From Bacilli bacterium (lineage in GTDB: Bacteria; Bacillota_I; Bacilli_A; RF39; UBA660), in assembly GCA_017461465.1 (NCBI GenBank), contig JAFTYN010000041.1, forward strand, positions 1 to 27,428: 27,428 nucleotides of DNA, in the 5' to 3' direction. The notes under the pieces are model-generated. The model was not told the DNA's origin. It did not search any database and worked only from the letters and a program-made list of their open reading frames with translations. Positions within the stretch are counted from its first letter, which is position 1, and each line of letters begins with the position of its first letter. The position numbers were made by a program, and so were the translations under genes. Below, one piece after another: positions 14,264 through 21,872 of the stretch.

Positions 14264-14520
14264 ATACTATTAACTTTTTTAGTTAAACGTGATTTGTTAC
14301 GAGCACTTTTATTCTTTGTTGTTACTCCGCTAGCAACTGCTTTATCTATTCTTTTAATAGCAACTTCTAAATTAGCAGTAGCTTTTTCTTTATCTTTATT
14401 TAATACAGCTTTTTCTACATTTTTAATAGCTGTTCTCATACTTGCTTCAAAATTATTGTTTTCAACAGTTTTTTTACAGTTTTTTCTAACAGCTTTTTTT
14501 GCATTTTTCATATTTGGCAT
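14257..14520 (-). CDS. rpsT: Ribosomal protein S20
   Basis: Small-subunit protein S20, 87 residues, which binds the 5' domain of 16S rRNA. From the ATG at 14520 it reads MPNMKNAKKAVRKN, then FEASMRTAIKNVEKAV and the conserved end IDKAVASGVTTKNKSARNKSRLTKKVN. The SD GGGAGGTGA ends nine bases upstream; longer in-frame starts would use the SD itself as codons and are rejected. It is divergent from gpr, the same neighbourhood as rpsT-gpr in Bacillus. Confidence 0.95.
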   Translation of the reverse strand: MPNMKNAKKAVRKNCKKTVENNNFEASMRTAIKNVEKAVLNKDKEKATANLEVAIKRIDKAVASGVTTKNKSARNKSRLTKKVNSME

Positions 14521-14627
14521 ATTAGTTTCACCTCCCAAGTCAACTTAACAATATAGATTTTAACAAAAAAATAAGAAAAAAGCAATAAAAAAAGGCATTT
14601 TTGGCAAAAATAATACCAGGTGATAAT

Positions 14628-15641
14628 ATGAATCATGAGATAGATTTAGAAAAATATACAGTTCATACTGATTTGGCAATAGATTATGTTGAAAATAAAG
14701 AGTTTAATGAAGTTAATTTATATGATGATATAAAAGTTACTAATACTGTTTTAACCGAAAAATTAGCTAGGGAAATAAATAAGAAACCAGGTAGGTATAT
14801 AACTATTCAGTTTGAAGATGTAACAGATTATAGTAATAAAGAAAAAGTTAAGAAAGTATTTACTAATGAGTTAAAAAAAATAGTTGAAATTAATTCGGAA
14901 TCTAGGGTTCTAATTGTTGGATTAGGAAATAATAAAAGCACACCTGATGCTTTAGGACCATTAGTTATTGATAATATTTTAATAACAAATCACTTATTTG
15001 AATATTCTAATGTTGAAGATGGTTTTATAAGAACCTTTGGAATTAAGCCAGGTGTTTTTGCTGCAACAGGAATTGAAACTAGTGATTTTATAAAAGGAAT
15101 AGTAAAAGAAATAAATCCAGATCTAATTATCGCTATTGATGCGTTAGCAAGTGGTTCAGTCGAAAGATTAAATAAAACGATTCAGATAACTGATACGGGT
15201 ATTTCACCAGGTGGAGGTATAGGAAATAAAAGAAAAGAGATTAGTTATGAAGAATTTGGTGTTAAAGTAATTGCAATAGGTGTTCCTACTGTTGTTGATG
15301 CCGTTACCATTGTAAGTGATACAATAAATTACATGTATAAGCATTATAGTTATAATAAGATGAATATAAAGAATCCTAAAAATAAACTTATTTCAGCGTT
15401 AAATAATAATTATTTAAAAGAGAATATAGAAGTAGAAGAATCTGATAAAAAAAGCTTATTAGGAATAATAGGTAATTTTAAAGAAGAAGAATTAAGAGAA
15501 TTAATTTTTGAAGTATTAACACCAATTGGATATAATCTTATGGTTACTCCTAAAGAAATAGATTTTATAATTGAAATATTAAGTGATATTATATCAAGCG
15601 GTATAAATAATGCATTACATGAAAATGTCGATAATTTGTAG
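14628..15641 (+). CDS. gpr: Germination protease Gpr
   Basis: Spore protease that degrades small acid-soluble spore proteins early in germination; it is made as a zymogen in the developing forespore. From the ATG at 14628 (SD CAGGTGAT) it has 337 residues; a TTG at 14601 is not supported. The N-terminus IDLEKYTVHTD/LAID matches the autoprocessing region, with a propeptide of about 15 residues ending at Asp15. GLGNNKSTPDALGPLVI contains Asp107 and IIAIDALASGS contains Asp171, the positions corresponding to the two catalytic Asp of Bacillus Gpr. TDTGISPGGGIGNKRKEIS and IGVPTVVDAVTI are also diagnostic. I could not find a convincing sigma-F/G promoter. spoIIP follows 75 bases later. Its presence implies that the organism forms endospores with SASPs. 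Confidence 0.96.
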   Translation: MNHEIDLEKYTVHTDLAIDYVENKEFNEVNLYDDIKVTNTVLTEKLAREINKKPGRYITIQFEDVTDYSNKEKVKKVFTNELKKIVEINSESRVLIVGLGNNKSTPDALGPLVIDNILITNHLFEYSNVEDGFIRTFGIKPGVFAATGIETSDFIKGIVKEINPDLIIAIDALASGSVERLNKTIQITDTGISPGGGIGNKRKEISYEEFGVKVIAIGVPTVVDAVTIVSDTINYMYKHYSYNKMNIKNPKNKLISALNNNYLKENIEVEESDKKSLLGIIGNFKEEELRELIFEVLTPIGYNLMVTPKEIDFIIEILSDIISSGINNALHENVDNL

Positions 15642-15661
15642 ATTGTTTTTAAACTTTTAGT

Positions 15662-15691
15662 ATATATTTTGACAATATAGTTTCATATAAT
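15662..15691 (+). promoter_or_regulatory. Candidate sigma-E-like promoter of spoIIP
   Basis: CATATAAT at 15684-15691 differs from the sigma-E -10 consensus CATACAAT by one base. ATATATT at 15662-15668 fits the last five bases of the -35 consensus, with a 15-base spacer. TTGACA at 15669-15674 is too close to any -10 for the housekeeping sigma factor. Confidence 0.35.
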
Positions 15692-15716
15692 TTTATATAC
15701 TCAATTGGGTGATAAA

Positions 15717-16694
15717 ATGAAAAGATTTAAATTTAAAAAGAAGTATAGATTTAAGTACAAGACTATATTAATTTTATTTTTATATTTACTTTTTGGATTT
15801 ATAGGTTTTATGCTATTTTGTAATCTTAAACTATATTCATCAAATGAAGAATTTATATTAAGTTTACTTACTGACTCTAATCATTATAAAAAATATAAAT
15901 ATAATTGGTTTAATAAGTTCACTAATATAATTTTTTCTTCAGAAATAACTAAACCAACAACGCTTTTAGAAAGTTTATTAGTTTCAAAAGATTTATCACA
16001 TTATGATGAAATATATGATGCAGATTCACTAGAGGAAATATCACAACATATAAAAGATCCTAATCCTAGTTCTTCTAATAAACCAGTAGTTTATATATAT
16101 AATTCACATCAACTTGAAAATTATAGTTCAACTAATTATGAAGCTTACAACATAACACCAAATGTAATGATGGCATCTTATATATTACGTGAAAAATTAA
16201 AAGAACAGGGAATAGAAGCTCTAGTAGAAGAAAGCGATATAACAGAATTTATAAGAATAAATAATTGGAATTATAATTATAGTTATATGGCAAGTAGATA
16301 CTATATTGAGGATGCTATAAATAAAAATGAAAGTTTAAAATATTTTATAGATGTTCATAGAGACTCTATTAATAAAAATAGTTCAACATACAGCCTTAAT
16401 AATAAAAACTATGCTAAAGTACTTTTTGTAGTAGGATTAGAACATCAAAACTATAATTATAACTTAGAACTAGCAACATATTTTAATTCAAAACTAAATA
16501 ATCAATATCCTGGCCTTAGTAGAGGAATTATTAAAAAATCAGGCTCTAATGTAAATGGTATATATAATCAAGATATAAGTAATAATGCAATGCTTATTGA
16601 AGTGGGGGGATATGAAAATACAATTGATGAAGTTTATAATACCATGGAAATACTTGCAATTATACTAAAGGATATAATCAATGAAAGAGGTTAG
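15717..16694 (+). CDS. spoIIP: Stage II sporulation protein P (SpoIIP)
   Basis: Peptidoglycan amidase/endopeptidase of the mother-cell engulfment complex (with SpoIID and SpoIIM). From the ATG at 15717 (SD GGTGAT) it has 325 residues: basic N-terminus, membrane anchor at about 16-37, divergent stalk to about 120, then the catalytic domain. Motifs are VYIYNSHQLENY with His131 and Glu134 (family form IYNTHTTE), YFIDVHRDS with His214 and IYNQDISNNAMLIEVGGYENT with Glu295. It also has NVMMASYILREKLKEQGI. The engulfment partners are not in the window. The small gene downstream overlaps its last 14 bases, showing translational coupling. A sigma-E-like promoter is suggested upstream. Confidence 0.93.
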   Translation: MKRFKFKKKYRFKYKTILILFLYLLFGFIGFMLFCNLKLYSSNEEFILSLLTDSNHYKKYKYNWFNKFTNIIFSSEITKPTTLLESLLVSKDLSHYDEIYDADSLEEISQHIKDPNPSSSNKPVVYIYNSHQLENYSSTNYEAYNITPNVMMASYILREKLKEQGIEALVEESDITEFIRINNWNYNYSYMASRYYIEDAINKNESLKYFIDVHRDSINKNSSTYSLNNKNYAKVLFVVGLEHQNYNYNLELATYFNSKLNNQYPGLSRGIIKKSGSNVNGIYNQDISNNAMLIEVGGYENTIDEVYNTMEILAIILKDIINERG

Positions 16695-17004
16695 TATTAA
16701 ATTATTTAATTTAAGTATACTAATTTTATTAATTATATATACGGCAATTTATACTATGGTAAATATGGGATATTATGAATATTCCAAATATCAAAGAAAG
16801 GTATTAACAGAAAAACAAATATTAAAGTTTGAGGAAGATGTTAAGCTAGGAAAAGAAGTAGATTTAGAAAATTATTATATTGAAGAGGATAGTATAAATA
16901 CTAGACCAAAGAAACTAGGACTTATCATATCTGAAAAGATTTGTGATTATGTAAGTAGGGGAGTAAGAAAAATATTTTCTATGTTAAATGACAGTATTAA
17001 TTAG
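16681..17004 (+). CDS. Small single-pass membrane protein, coupled to spoIIP
   Basis: Not recognised. It has 107 residues: one membrane helix at about 8-30, then a charged segment (KVLTEKQILKFEEDVKLGKEVDLENYYIEED) and an amphipathic C-terminus ending in VSRGVRKIFSMLND. Its ATG lies 14 bases inside spoIIP, with AAAGGA as SD, so the two are translated together. In Bacillus the gene after gpr-spoIIP is yqxA, also a small membrane protein of about this size, but I see no clear sequence match. A role in sporulation is inferred from position only. Confidence 0.75.
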   Translation: MKEVSIKLFNLSILILLIIYTAIYTMVNMGYYEYSKYQRKVLTEKQILKFEEDVKLGKEVDLENYYIEEDSINTRPKKLGLIISEKICDYVSRGVRKIFSMLNDSIN

Positions 17005-17014
17005 ATTTAAGCAC

Positions 17015-17043
17015 TTGAAAAAATCTCTAAATTAGTTTATATT
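17015..17043 (+). promoter_or_regulatory. Upstream promoter of DUF1292 unit
   Basis: TTGAAA (17015-17020), 17-base spacer, TATATT (17038-17043). It would give a leader of about 90 bases. Confidence 0.45.
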
Positions 17044-17072
17044 ATTCCTTGTAGCATTTTAGATAAAAGTAC

Positions 17073-17101
17073 TTTTAAAATAATTATCTATGTGGTATAA
17101 T
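17073..17101 (+). promoter_or_regulatory. Downstream promoter of DUF1292 unit
   Basis: TATAAT (17096-17101) with TGG directly before it (extended -10). The -35 region is poor (TTTTAA), but a perfect 12-base palindrome AAAAGTACTTTT (17065-17076) sits over it and may bind a regulator. Confidence 0.5.
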
Positions 17102-17141
17102 GTGAGAGTAAAGTTAAGAATAGAGGAAGGGAGATAATCGT

Positions 17142-17411
17142 ATGAACGCTAAAGAGATGATAAATATTATTGATGAAACGGGTACAGCTAAACAAGTTGA
17201 GGTAGTTGCTTATTTCACTTTAAAATCTAATGATAAAGATTATTTAATATATACTGAAAATAAAACAGATGCATCTGGTAATGTTGAAGTATATACTTCT
17301 GAAGTTGTTGCTAATGCTGATGGTACTGTTACATTAGCAGGTATTACAGAAGAAAATGTTTGGGTTGAAATCAAAAAAGTAATGCTCGATATCGCAAAAG
17401 ATGGGGAGTAG
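17142..17411 (+). CDS. DUF1292 family protein
   Basis: Small acidic protein of 89 residues with the DUF1292 (YrzB-like) pattern: a strand with an acidic turn (IIDETGTAKQVEVVAYFTL), DKDYLIYTENKTDASGNVEVYTSEVV, and a C-terminal ITEENVWVEIKKVM. The family is widespread in Firmicutes, cytoplasmic, and of unknown function; in Bacillus it accompanies the Holliday-junction resolvase gene yrrK. Here its only companion is the Pro/Ala-rich gene that starts five bases after its stop, so the pair is an operon. SD GAAGGGAG precedes the ATG. Confidence 0.8.
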   Translation: MNAKEMINIIDETGTAKQVEVVAYFTLKSNDKDYLIYTENKTDASGNVEVYTSEVVANADGTVTLAGITEENVWVEIKKVMLDIAKDGE

Positions 17412-17416
17412 ATAAT

Positions 17417-18220
17417 ATGAAGAATTATGATTTAGTTTTAGGAGACAGCTTAAAAGGAAAAGATATTAGTATCACAGAAAAGAAAGTTGCTTTTCTAGTA
17501 CCTAATATGTTTAATAAAGTTGCAAGTGGTTATGATAAAAATTGTGCTACTTTAATAGAAGCTAAAGCAAAAGAAACAAAAACTCAAAATCAAGAAGTAA
17601 TAGCTCCAGCTCCTGTAAGTGCACCTAACGTTCCTGTGGCTCCAGTTCCTCCAGCACCAGTAAGTGCTCCAGAAATTAAGCCAGCAGAAGCTCCAGTGTT
17701 ACCACCAAAACCTGAATTAGCTCCACCAGCTGAAGAAAAACCAGCAGAAGCTCCAAGGGTAGAATTGAAGCCTGAAGCACCAGCACAACCTACTGCACCA
17801 GAAGTTAAACCAGTAGAAGCTCCAGTAAAAGAAAAAAGATATGCTGAGAAAGTAGCACCAATGGATGTTATATTCTTACGTACTAATAAATTACATGCAA
17901 ATAGTGCGCCAAAAAAACTACTTATAAGTGTGGTTTTTAAAGGCAAACTTGTAAATCATAGAAATAAATCAATTGCTAAAGCTGCAGAATTAGAAAGTGC
18001 TTCAAAAGAAGATAAAGTAGAATCAGTACCAAAGGCACCAGAAGTAGATCCTGTAAAAGAAGCAATTAAAAAATATTTACAACTTTTAGAAACACGTAAA
18101 GAGGCAATTCAAACAAAACAAGCTGCTGAAAAAGAAATGACAGAACTTGTTAATAAATATGGCATTACATTAGATATGGTAAATGCTGAAATTAATAAAA
18201 GTAATAAGAGTGAAGGATAA
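17417..18220 (+). CDS. Pro/Ala-rich protein of unknown function
   Basis: I do not recognise a family. The 267 residues divide into an N-terminal globular part (1-50, with LVLGDSLKGKDISITEKKVAFLVPNMF), a Pro/Ala/Glu-rich segment (about 62-140, repeated APxxAP and KPAEAP units), a basic segment (about 145-190, RTNKLHANSAPKKLLISVVFKGKLV) and a charged helical tail with coiled-coil potential (about 208-267). No signal peptide or membrane helix. The Pro/Ala segment stands out in this AT-rich genome because it forces GC-richer codons. SD is weak; the start lies five bases after the DUF1292 stop. It could be a tether or scaffold; no function is assigned. Confidence 0.7.
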   Translation: MKNYDLVLGDSLKGKDISITEKKVAFLVPNMFNKVASGYDKNCATLIEAKAKETKTQNQEVIAPAPVSAPNVPVAPVPPAPVSAPEIKPAEAPVLPPKPELAPPAEEKPAEAPRVELKPEAPAQPTAPEVKPVEAPVKEKRYAEKVAPMDVIFLRTNKLHANSAPKKLLISVVFKGKLVNHRNKSIAKAAELESASKEDKVESVPKAPEVDPVKEAIKKYLQLLETRKEAIQTKQAAEKEMTELVNKYGITLDMVNAEINKSNKSEG

Positions 18221-18247
18221 AAAGTTGCATAATATGCAACTTTTTTT
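18219..18247 (+). terminator. Terminator after Pro/Ala-rich gene
   Basis: Twelve-pair stem AAAAAGTTGCAT (18219-18230) and ATGCAACTTTTT (18234-18245) with a three-base loop. The T run is followed at once by the nfo SD AGGAGG (18248-18253), leaving no space for a separate nfo promoter after the hairpin. Confidence 0.75.
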
Positions 18248-18257
18248 AGGAGGTAAT

Positions 18258-19166
18258 ATGGAAAAGTTAATTATAGGAAATCATGTATCATTTAAAAAAG
18301 ATACACAATTTAAAGGTAGTGTACTTGAAGAATTAAGTTATGGAGGCAATGCTTTTATGTTTTATACAGGAGCACCTCAAAATACTGCAAGAGCAGAAAT
18401 CATAGATTCTCTTACTCTAGAAGGTATGCAAATAATGAAAGAAAATGGAATGGACTTAAGAAATGTTATAGTTCATGCACCATACATAATTAATCCAGCT
18501 AATACTGCTAATTTAGATTTTTCTATTAACTTTTTAAGACAAGAGATTGATAGAGTAGAAAAGTTAGGAGTAACTAAGTTAGTGCTTCATCCGGGTAGTC
18601 ATGTTAATCTAGGAGAAGAAGTAGCTATTCATAATATAATTAATACTTTAAATGCATGCATTTTAAGTGATACTAAAGTTATAGTTTGTTTAGAAACTAT
18701 GGCAGGAAAAGGAAGCGAAATGGGAAAAACATTCAAAGAGTTAAAACAAATAATAGATGGAGTAACTTATAAAGAAAAAGTTATGGTTTGTCTTGACACT
18801 TGTCATTTAAATGATGCTGGATATGATTTGACAAAATTTGATGAAATTTTAGAAGAATTTGATAAAGTAATAGGAATTGAAAAAATAGGATGTGTCCATA
18901 TAAATGATAGTAAAAACGATAAAGGTGCTCATAAAGATAGACATGAGAATTTTGGTTTAGGAACAATTGGATTTGACACTCTTATTAACATTATTTATAA
19001 TGACAAATTAAAAGATGTACCAAAAATTCTTGAAACACCTTATATAGGTGAAACAGATGATTCTAAGAATAGACTTTTTCCACCATATAAATTTGAAATT
19101 GAAATGATTAGAAATAAAAAATTTAATCCTAATTTACTAGAAGATATAAGAAATTACTATAAGTAA
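18258..19166 (+). CDS. nfo: Endonuclease IV
   Basis: AP endonuclease of base-excision repair that cleaves 5' of abasic sites with three zinc ions in a TIM barrel. From the ATG at 18258 (SD AGGAGGT) it has 302 residues, starting MEKLIIGNHVSFKK. Metal-binding motifs are VIVHAPYIIN, KLVLHPGSHVNLG, VCLETMAGKGSEMG, MVCLDTCHLNDAGYD and HINDSKNDKGAHKDRHENFGLGTIG, followed by ILETPY. A longer in-frame version would start inside the upstream gene and is rejected. With the terminator at 18219-18247 immediately upstream, expression may depend on read-through from the DUF1292 unit. In Bacillus, Nfo works in spore DNA repair. Its end overlaps the convergent DUF2624-like gene by ten bases. Confidence 0.95.
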   Translation: MEKLIIGNHVSFKKDTQFKGSVLEELSYGGNAFMFYTGAPQNTARAEIIDSLTLEGMQIMKENGMDLRNVIVHAPYIINPANTANLDFSINFLRQEIDRVEKLGVTKLVLHPGSHVNLGEEVAIHNIINTLNACILSDTKVIVCLETMAGKGSEMGKTFKELKQIIDGVTYKEKVMVCLDTCHLNDAGYDLTKFDEILEEFDKVIGIEKIGCVHINDSKNDKGAHKDRHENFGLGTIGFDTLINIIYNDKLKDVPKILETPYIGETDDSKNRLFPPYKFEIEMIRNKKFNPNLLEDIRNYYK

Positions 19167-19183
19167 TTCTTATATCTTTTTTT
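19141..19183 (+). terminator. Terminator of nfo
   Basis: Long stem: AAGATATAAGAAATTAC (19141-19157) pairs with GTAATTCTTATATCTT (19163-19178) apart from one bulged A, then TTTTT. The nfo stop TAA (19164-19166) and the end of the opposite gene lie inside it. The minus strand has no U run after the stem, so it serves nfo only. Confidence 0.8.
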
Positions 19184-19414
19184 ATACTCATAAAATAATC
19201 TTTCTATTTTAATTAACTTATTTTCATCAATATATTTTTTAGCTTCAATAAATATATCTTCTGGATTATCAATTAATTCTTTGTGTTTATTTTTAATTAT
19301 ATTATAAGTATAATTTAATTCTTTATCACTTAAAAATATATTATTTTTAATACCAAACTTTTTAACATCTTCTATTTTTAATAAACTTATATATTTAGTA
19401 ATTAATTTATTCAT
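19157..19414 (-). CDS. DUF2624/YqfT-like small protein
   Basis: Protein of 85 residues, Lys-rich, all-helical, no membrane segment. The arrangement LLKIEDVKKFGIKNNIFLSDKELNYTYNIIKNK ... PEDIFIEAKKYIDENKLIKIERLFYEYKKRY resembles DUF2624 (Bacillus YqfT), and in Bacillus yqfT is also next to nfo. The family match is by eye and moderate. SD AGGAGG precedes the ATG at 19414. It is convergent with nfo and overlaps its last ten bases, and is divergent from the PBP gene. Function unknown. Confidence 0.7.
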   Translation of the reverse strand: MNKLITKYISLLKIEDVKKFGIKNNIFLSDKELNYTYNIIKNKHKELIDNPEDIFIEAKKYIDENKLIKIERLFYEYKKRYKNYL

Positions 19415-19480
19415 AAATCCTCCTAAGTAATTATATGTATAAAATAATAAAAGTTTATAAAAATAATACTAGGTGACTTT

Positions 19481-21430
19481 ATGAAAAGAATATATGCATT
19501 AGAAGTATTATTAATTGGATATATGTTTGTAATACTAATAAATTTATTTAATATTCAAGTTTTAAAAGAATCATACTATGAAAATAAAGTAAGGGAAATG
19601 ACAGAAACAAAAGTTTATAGTTCAACAGCTCCAAGAGGAAGAATATATGATAGAAATGGTATATTACTAGTGGATAATAAACCTGTTAAAGTTATTTATT
19701 ATTTAAAAGAAGTTGGAGTCTCAACAAAAGAAGAACTTAAAATAGCGGATAAACTTTCAAAAATTTTAGAAGTAGATTACTCTAAAATTACTACAAATAT
19801 GCTAAAAGAATATTATTTAAAAGTAAATTCTAATCTAGATTTAATTACAGATGAAGAATATAAAAAATATAAAGATAGAAAACTTTCAAAAGATGATTTA
19901 CATAATTTAAAATTAGAAAGAATTAAAGAAGATGATATTAATAGTTTAAATAAAGAAACTGCTTATATTTATTATCTTATGAACAATGGATATAGTTATA
20001 CTGAAAAAATAATTAAGGATGAAAATGTATCAAATGAAGAATATGCTATAATTGCAGAAAATGTTGGCATTCTAAAAGGAGTTAATATAAGATTAGACTG
20101 GGAAAGAGTATATCCATATGGTATAACCTTAAGAGGAATACTTGGAAATGTTGGGAAGATTACAGACGAATATAAAGATTACTATATTTCAAATGGATAT
20201 AAAATTAATGACAGAGTTGGAATTAGTTATTTAGAATATGAATATGATAAATATTTAAAAGGAGAAAAGAATGAGTATATAAGAAGTAGTGATGGTACTT
20301 ATAAACTAGTAAAAGAAGGTAAAAAAGGTAATGATATATATTTAAATATAGATATTAAACTTCAAGAGGAGATAGAAAACATAATAGTAAATAATATCAA
20401 AAGAGCTAAATATGAACCTAATACTAATTTTTTAAATAGGACATATGTAATATTAACTGATGTGAAGACTGGTGGGATTATAGCACTAGCAGGTAAAAAA
20501 GTTATAAATAATAGTGTTTATGATATTTCTACTGAAAATATAAATATGTCATATACTGTTGGATCAGTAGTAAAAGGAGCATCACACATAGTAGGTTATA
20601 ATACTAATGCTTTAAAAATCGGAGAAGTTAGAAATGATGAGTGTATAAAAATAAAAGGAACACCTAAAAAATGTTCATTTATGTATTTAGGATATTTAAA
20701 TGACTTAACAGCTTTAAAAAGATCTTCTAATACCTTTCAGTTCCATACAGCTATAAAAGTAGGTGGTTCATCATATTTTTATAATATGGGTTTAACTATT
20801 AAAGATTCAGCTTTTAATTTATATAGAGATACATTTAAAGAATTTGGTTTAGGAGTAAAAACAGAAATTGATTTACCTAATGAAATGCTTGGATTAATTG
20901 GAACTAAAAAGGATGCGGGATTACTTTTAGATTATTCAATTGGTCAGTATGATACATATACTCCTATACAGTTATCACAGTATATTACTACAATCGCGAA
21001 TAATGGTGTTAGAATTAAACCATATATATTAGATAAAGTTGTTAATAATAGAGGAGAAGTAATATATGATTCTAGAAGACTAGAACTTAATAAAGTAACT
21101 ACTGAGGAAAAATACTTAAATAGGATTAAAGAAGGATTTAAGATGGTTTTAGAATATGGTGGAACAGGCTCTGGATATATAAATTTAAATTATAAACCAG
21201 CAGGAAAAACAGGGACTAGTCAGACCTTTATAGATACAAATAATGATGGTTTAATTGATAAAGAAACAATATCAACAACTTTTGTTGGATATTTTCCATA
21301 TGATGATCCAAAGATAAGTATTACTGTCATATCTCCAGATGTATCTACATATACCAATACAGAATATATAAGCTTTATTACTAAAAGAATTGTGACAGAA
21401 GTCGCGGATGCTTATTTTAAAAGGTATTAA
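19481..21430 (+). CDS. Class B penicillin-binding protein (transpeptidase)
   Basis: Peptidoglycan transpeptidase of 649 residues with one membrane anchor (about 7-27). The dimerisation domain begins with APRGRIYDRNG (50-60), and includes YPYGITLRGILGNVG near 211-225. The transpeptidase domain has Ser362-x-x-Lys365 in TVGSVVKG (the usual context is PGSxxK), Ser415-Ser416-Asn417 and Lys576-Thr577-Gly578. It fits the PBP2/SpoVD-type enzymes that work with a SEDS polymerase, for which the RodA-like protein at 11678-12805 is a candidate. A segment at about 120-200 is rich in Lys/Asp/Glu and poorly conserved. The final part has a Ca-loop-like DTNNDGLIDKE stretch at about 584-594 before the last strands. 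SD AGGTGAC precedes the ATG at 19481. Confidence 0.9.
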   Translation: MKRIYALEVLLIGYMFVILINLFNIQVLKESYYENKVREMTETKVYSSTAPRGRIYDRNGILLVDNKPVKVIYYLKEVGVSTKEELKIADKLSKILEVDYSKITTNMLKEYYLKVNSNLDLITDEEYKKYKDRKLSKDDLHNLKLERIKEDDINSLNKETAYIYYLMNNGYSYTEKIIKDENVSNEEYAIIAENVGILKGVNIRLDWERVYPYGITLRGILGNVGKITDEYKDYYISNGYKINDRVGISYLEYEYDKYLKGEKNEYIRSSDGTYKLVKEGKKGNDIYLNIDIKLQEEIENIIVNNIKRAKYEPNTNFLNRTYVILTDVKTGGIIALAGKKVINNSVYDISTENINMSYTVGSVVKGASHIVGYNTNALKIGEVRNDECIKIKGTPKKCSFMYLGYLNDLTALKRSSNTFQFHTAIKVGGSSYFYNMGLTIKDSAFNLYRDTFKEFGLGVKTEIDLPNEMLGLIGTKKDAGLLLDYSIGQYDTYTPIQLSQYITTIANNGVRIKPYILDKVVNNRGEVIYDSRRLELNKVTTEEKYLNRIKEGFKMVLEYGGTGSGYINLNYKPAGKTGTSQTFIDTNNDGLIDKETISTTFVGYFPYDDPKISITVISPDVSTYTNTEYISFITKRIVTEVADAYFKRY

Positions 21431-21454
21431 CATATAAGTTTTATAAAAAAAAGG

Positions 21455-21483
21455 TTTTATTTTTTAAAATTATTTGCTATAAT
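21455..21483 (+). promoter_or_regulatory. Promoter of rpmG-small ORF-efp
   Basis: TATAAT (21478-21483) preceded by TGC (extended -10). The -35 (TTTTAT, 17 bases upstream) is weak. Confidence 0.6.
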
Positions 21484-21515
21484 ATGTATGCGTGTTATGA
21501 AGAAGGAGGGATAGT

Positions 21516-21683
21516 ATGGCAAAAAAAGGTGAAGTAAGAGAAAGAATTACTCTTCAATGTACTGAATGTAAAGAAGAAAACTATCGTACAGAAAAAAATA
21601 AAAGAAATACAACAGAACGTTTAGAATTAAATAAATTCTGTCCAAAATGTAGAAAATCAACAGCTCATAAAGAAAAAAAATAA
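21516..21683 (+). CDS. rpmG: Ribosomal protein L33
   Basis: Large-subunit protein L33, 55 residues. It starts MAKKGEVRERITLQC and keeps the zinc-binding pairs Cys15/Cys18 and Cys42/Cys45, so it is the zinc-containing (C+) form rather than the zinc-independent paralogue. TEKNKRNTTERLELNKFCPKCRK is the family core. SD GAAGGAGG ends six bases before the ATG. The next ORF begins 13 bases after the stop. Confidence 0.95.
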   Translation: MAKKGEVRERITLQCTECKEENYRTEKNKRNTTERLELNKFCPKCRKSTAHKEKK

Positions 21684-21696
21684 TAGGTGATATTAT

Positions 21697-21858
21697 ATGT
21701 TTAGACATTTTATTACATCGATTGATTATGCAAAATTAATTAAAATGCAAGCTAATCAAACTGCACCATTTGAAAAGGCAGTAGATATTAAAAAAACTCC
21801 TAAAGGAAAATCTAATTCTAAAGGGTATAAGGTTAAAACTTTAGGAAAAAGAAGATAA
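21697..21858 (+). CDS. Small basic protein, 53 residues, unrecognised
   Basis: ORF with SD AGGTGAT (21685-21691) and stop at 21856-21858, squeezed between rpmG (13 bases) and efp (14 bases). The N-terminal half (MFRHFITSIDYAKLIKMQANQ) could form an amphipathic helix. The C-terminal half is strongly basic, ending KGKSNSKGYKVKTLGKRR, like extensions of ribosomal proteins. The SD, spacing and codon use match its neighbours, so I believe it is translated. I cannot name a family; position suggests a translation-associated or RNA-binding protein, which is inference. Confidence 0.65.
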   Translation: MFRHFITSIDYAKLIKMQANQTAPFEKAVDIKKTPKGKSNSKGYKVKTLGKRR

Positions 21859-21872
21859 ACAAGGAGGAATTT

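Noticed and set aside
14294..14548. Plus-strand hydrophobic ORF opposite rpsT
   Set aside because: Antisense of Lys/Ala-rich S20 codons reads as Phe/Leu/Ala; no SD.
14601..14627. TTG start for gpr
   Set aside because: No SD before it, while AGGTGAT precedes the ATG at 14628, which matches the Gpr propeptide length.
15669..15691. Housekeeping promoter TTGACA-TATAAT before spoIIP
   Set aside because: The spacer is only 11 bases, too short for sigma-A; a sigma-E-like reading fits better.
17590..17946. Minus-strand Gly/Ala/Thr-rich ORF
   Set aside because: Mirror of the Pro/Ala-rich coding repeat on the plus strand; no start signals.
17417..18220. TonB-like or cell-wall-spanning protein from the Pro-rich region
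   Set aside because: No membrane anchor or signal peptide; Pro/Ala composition alone is not evidence of that family.
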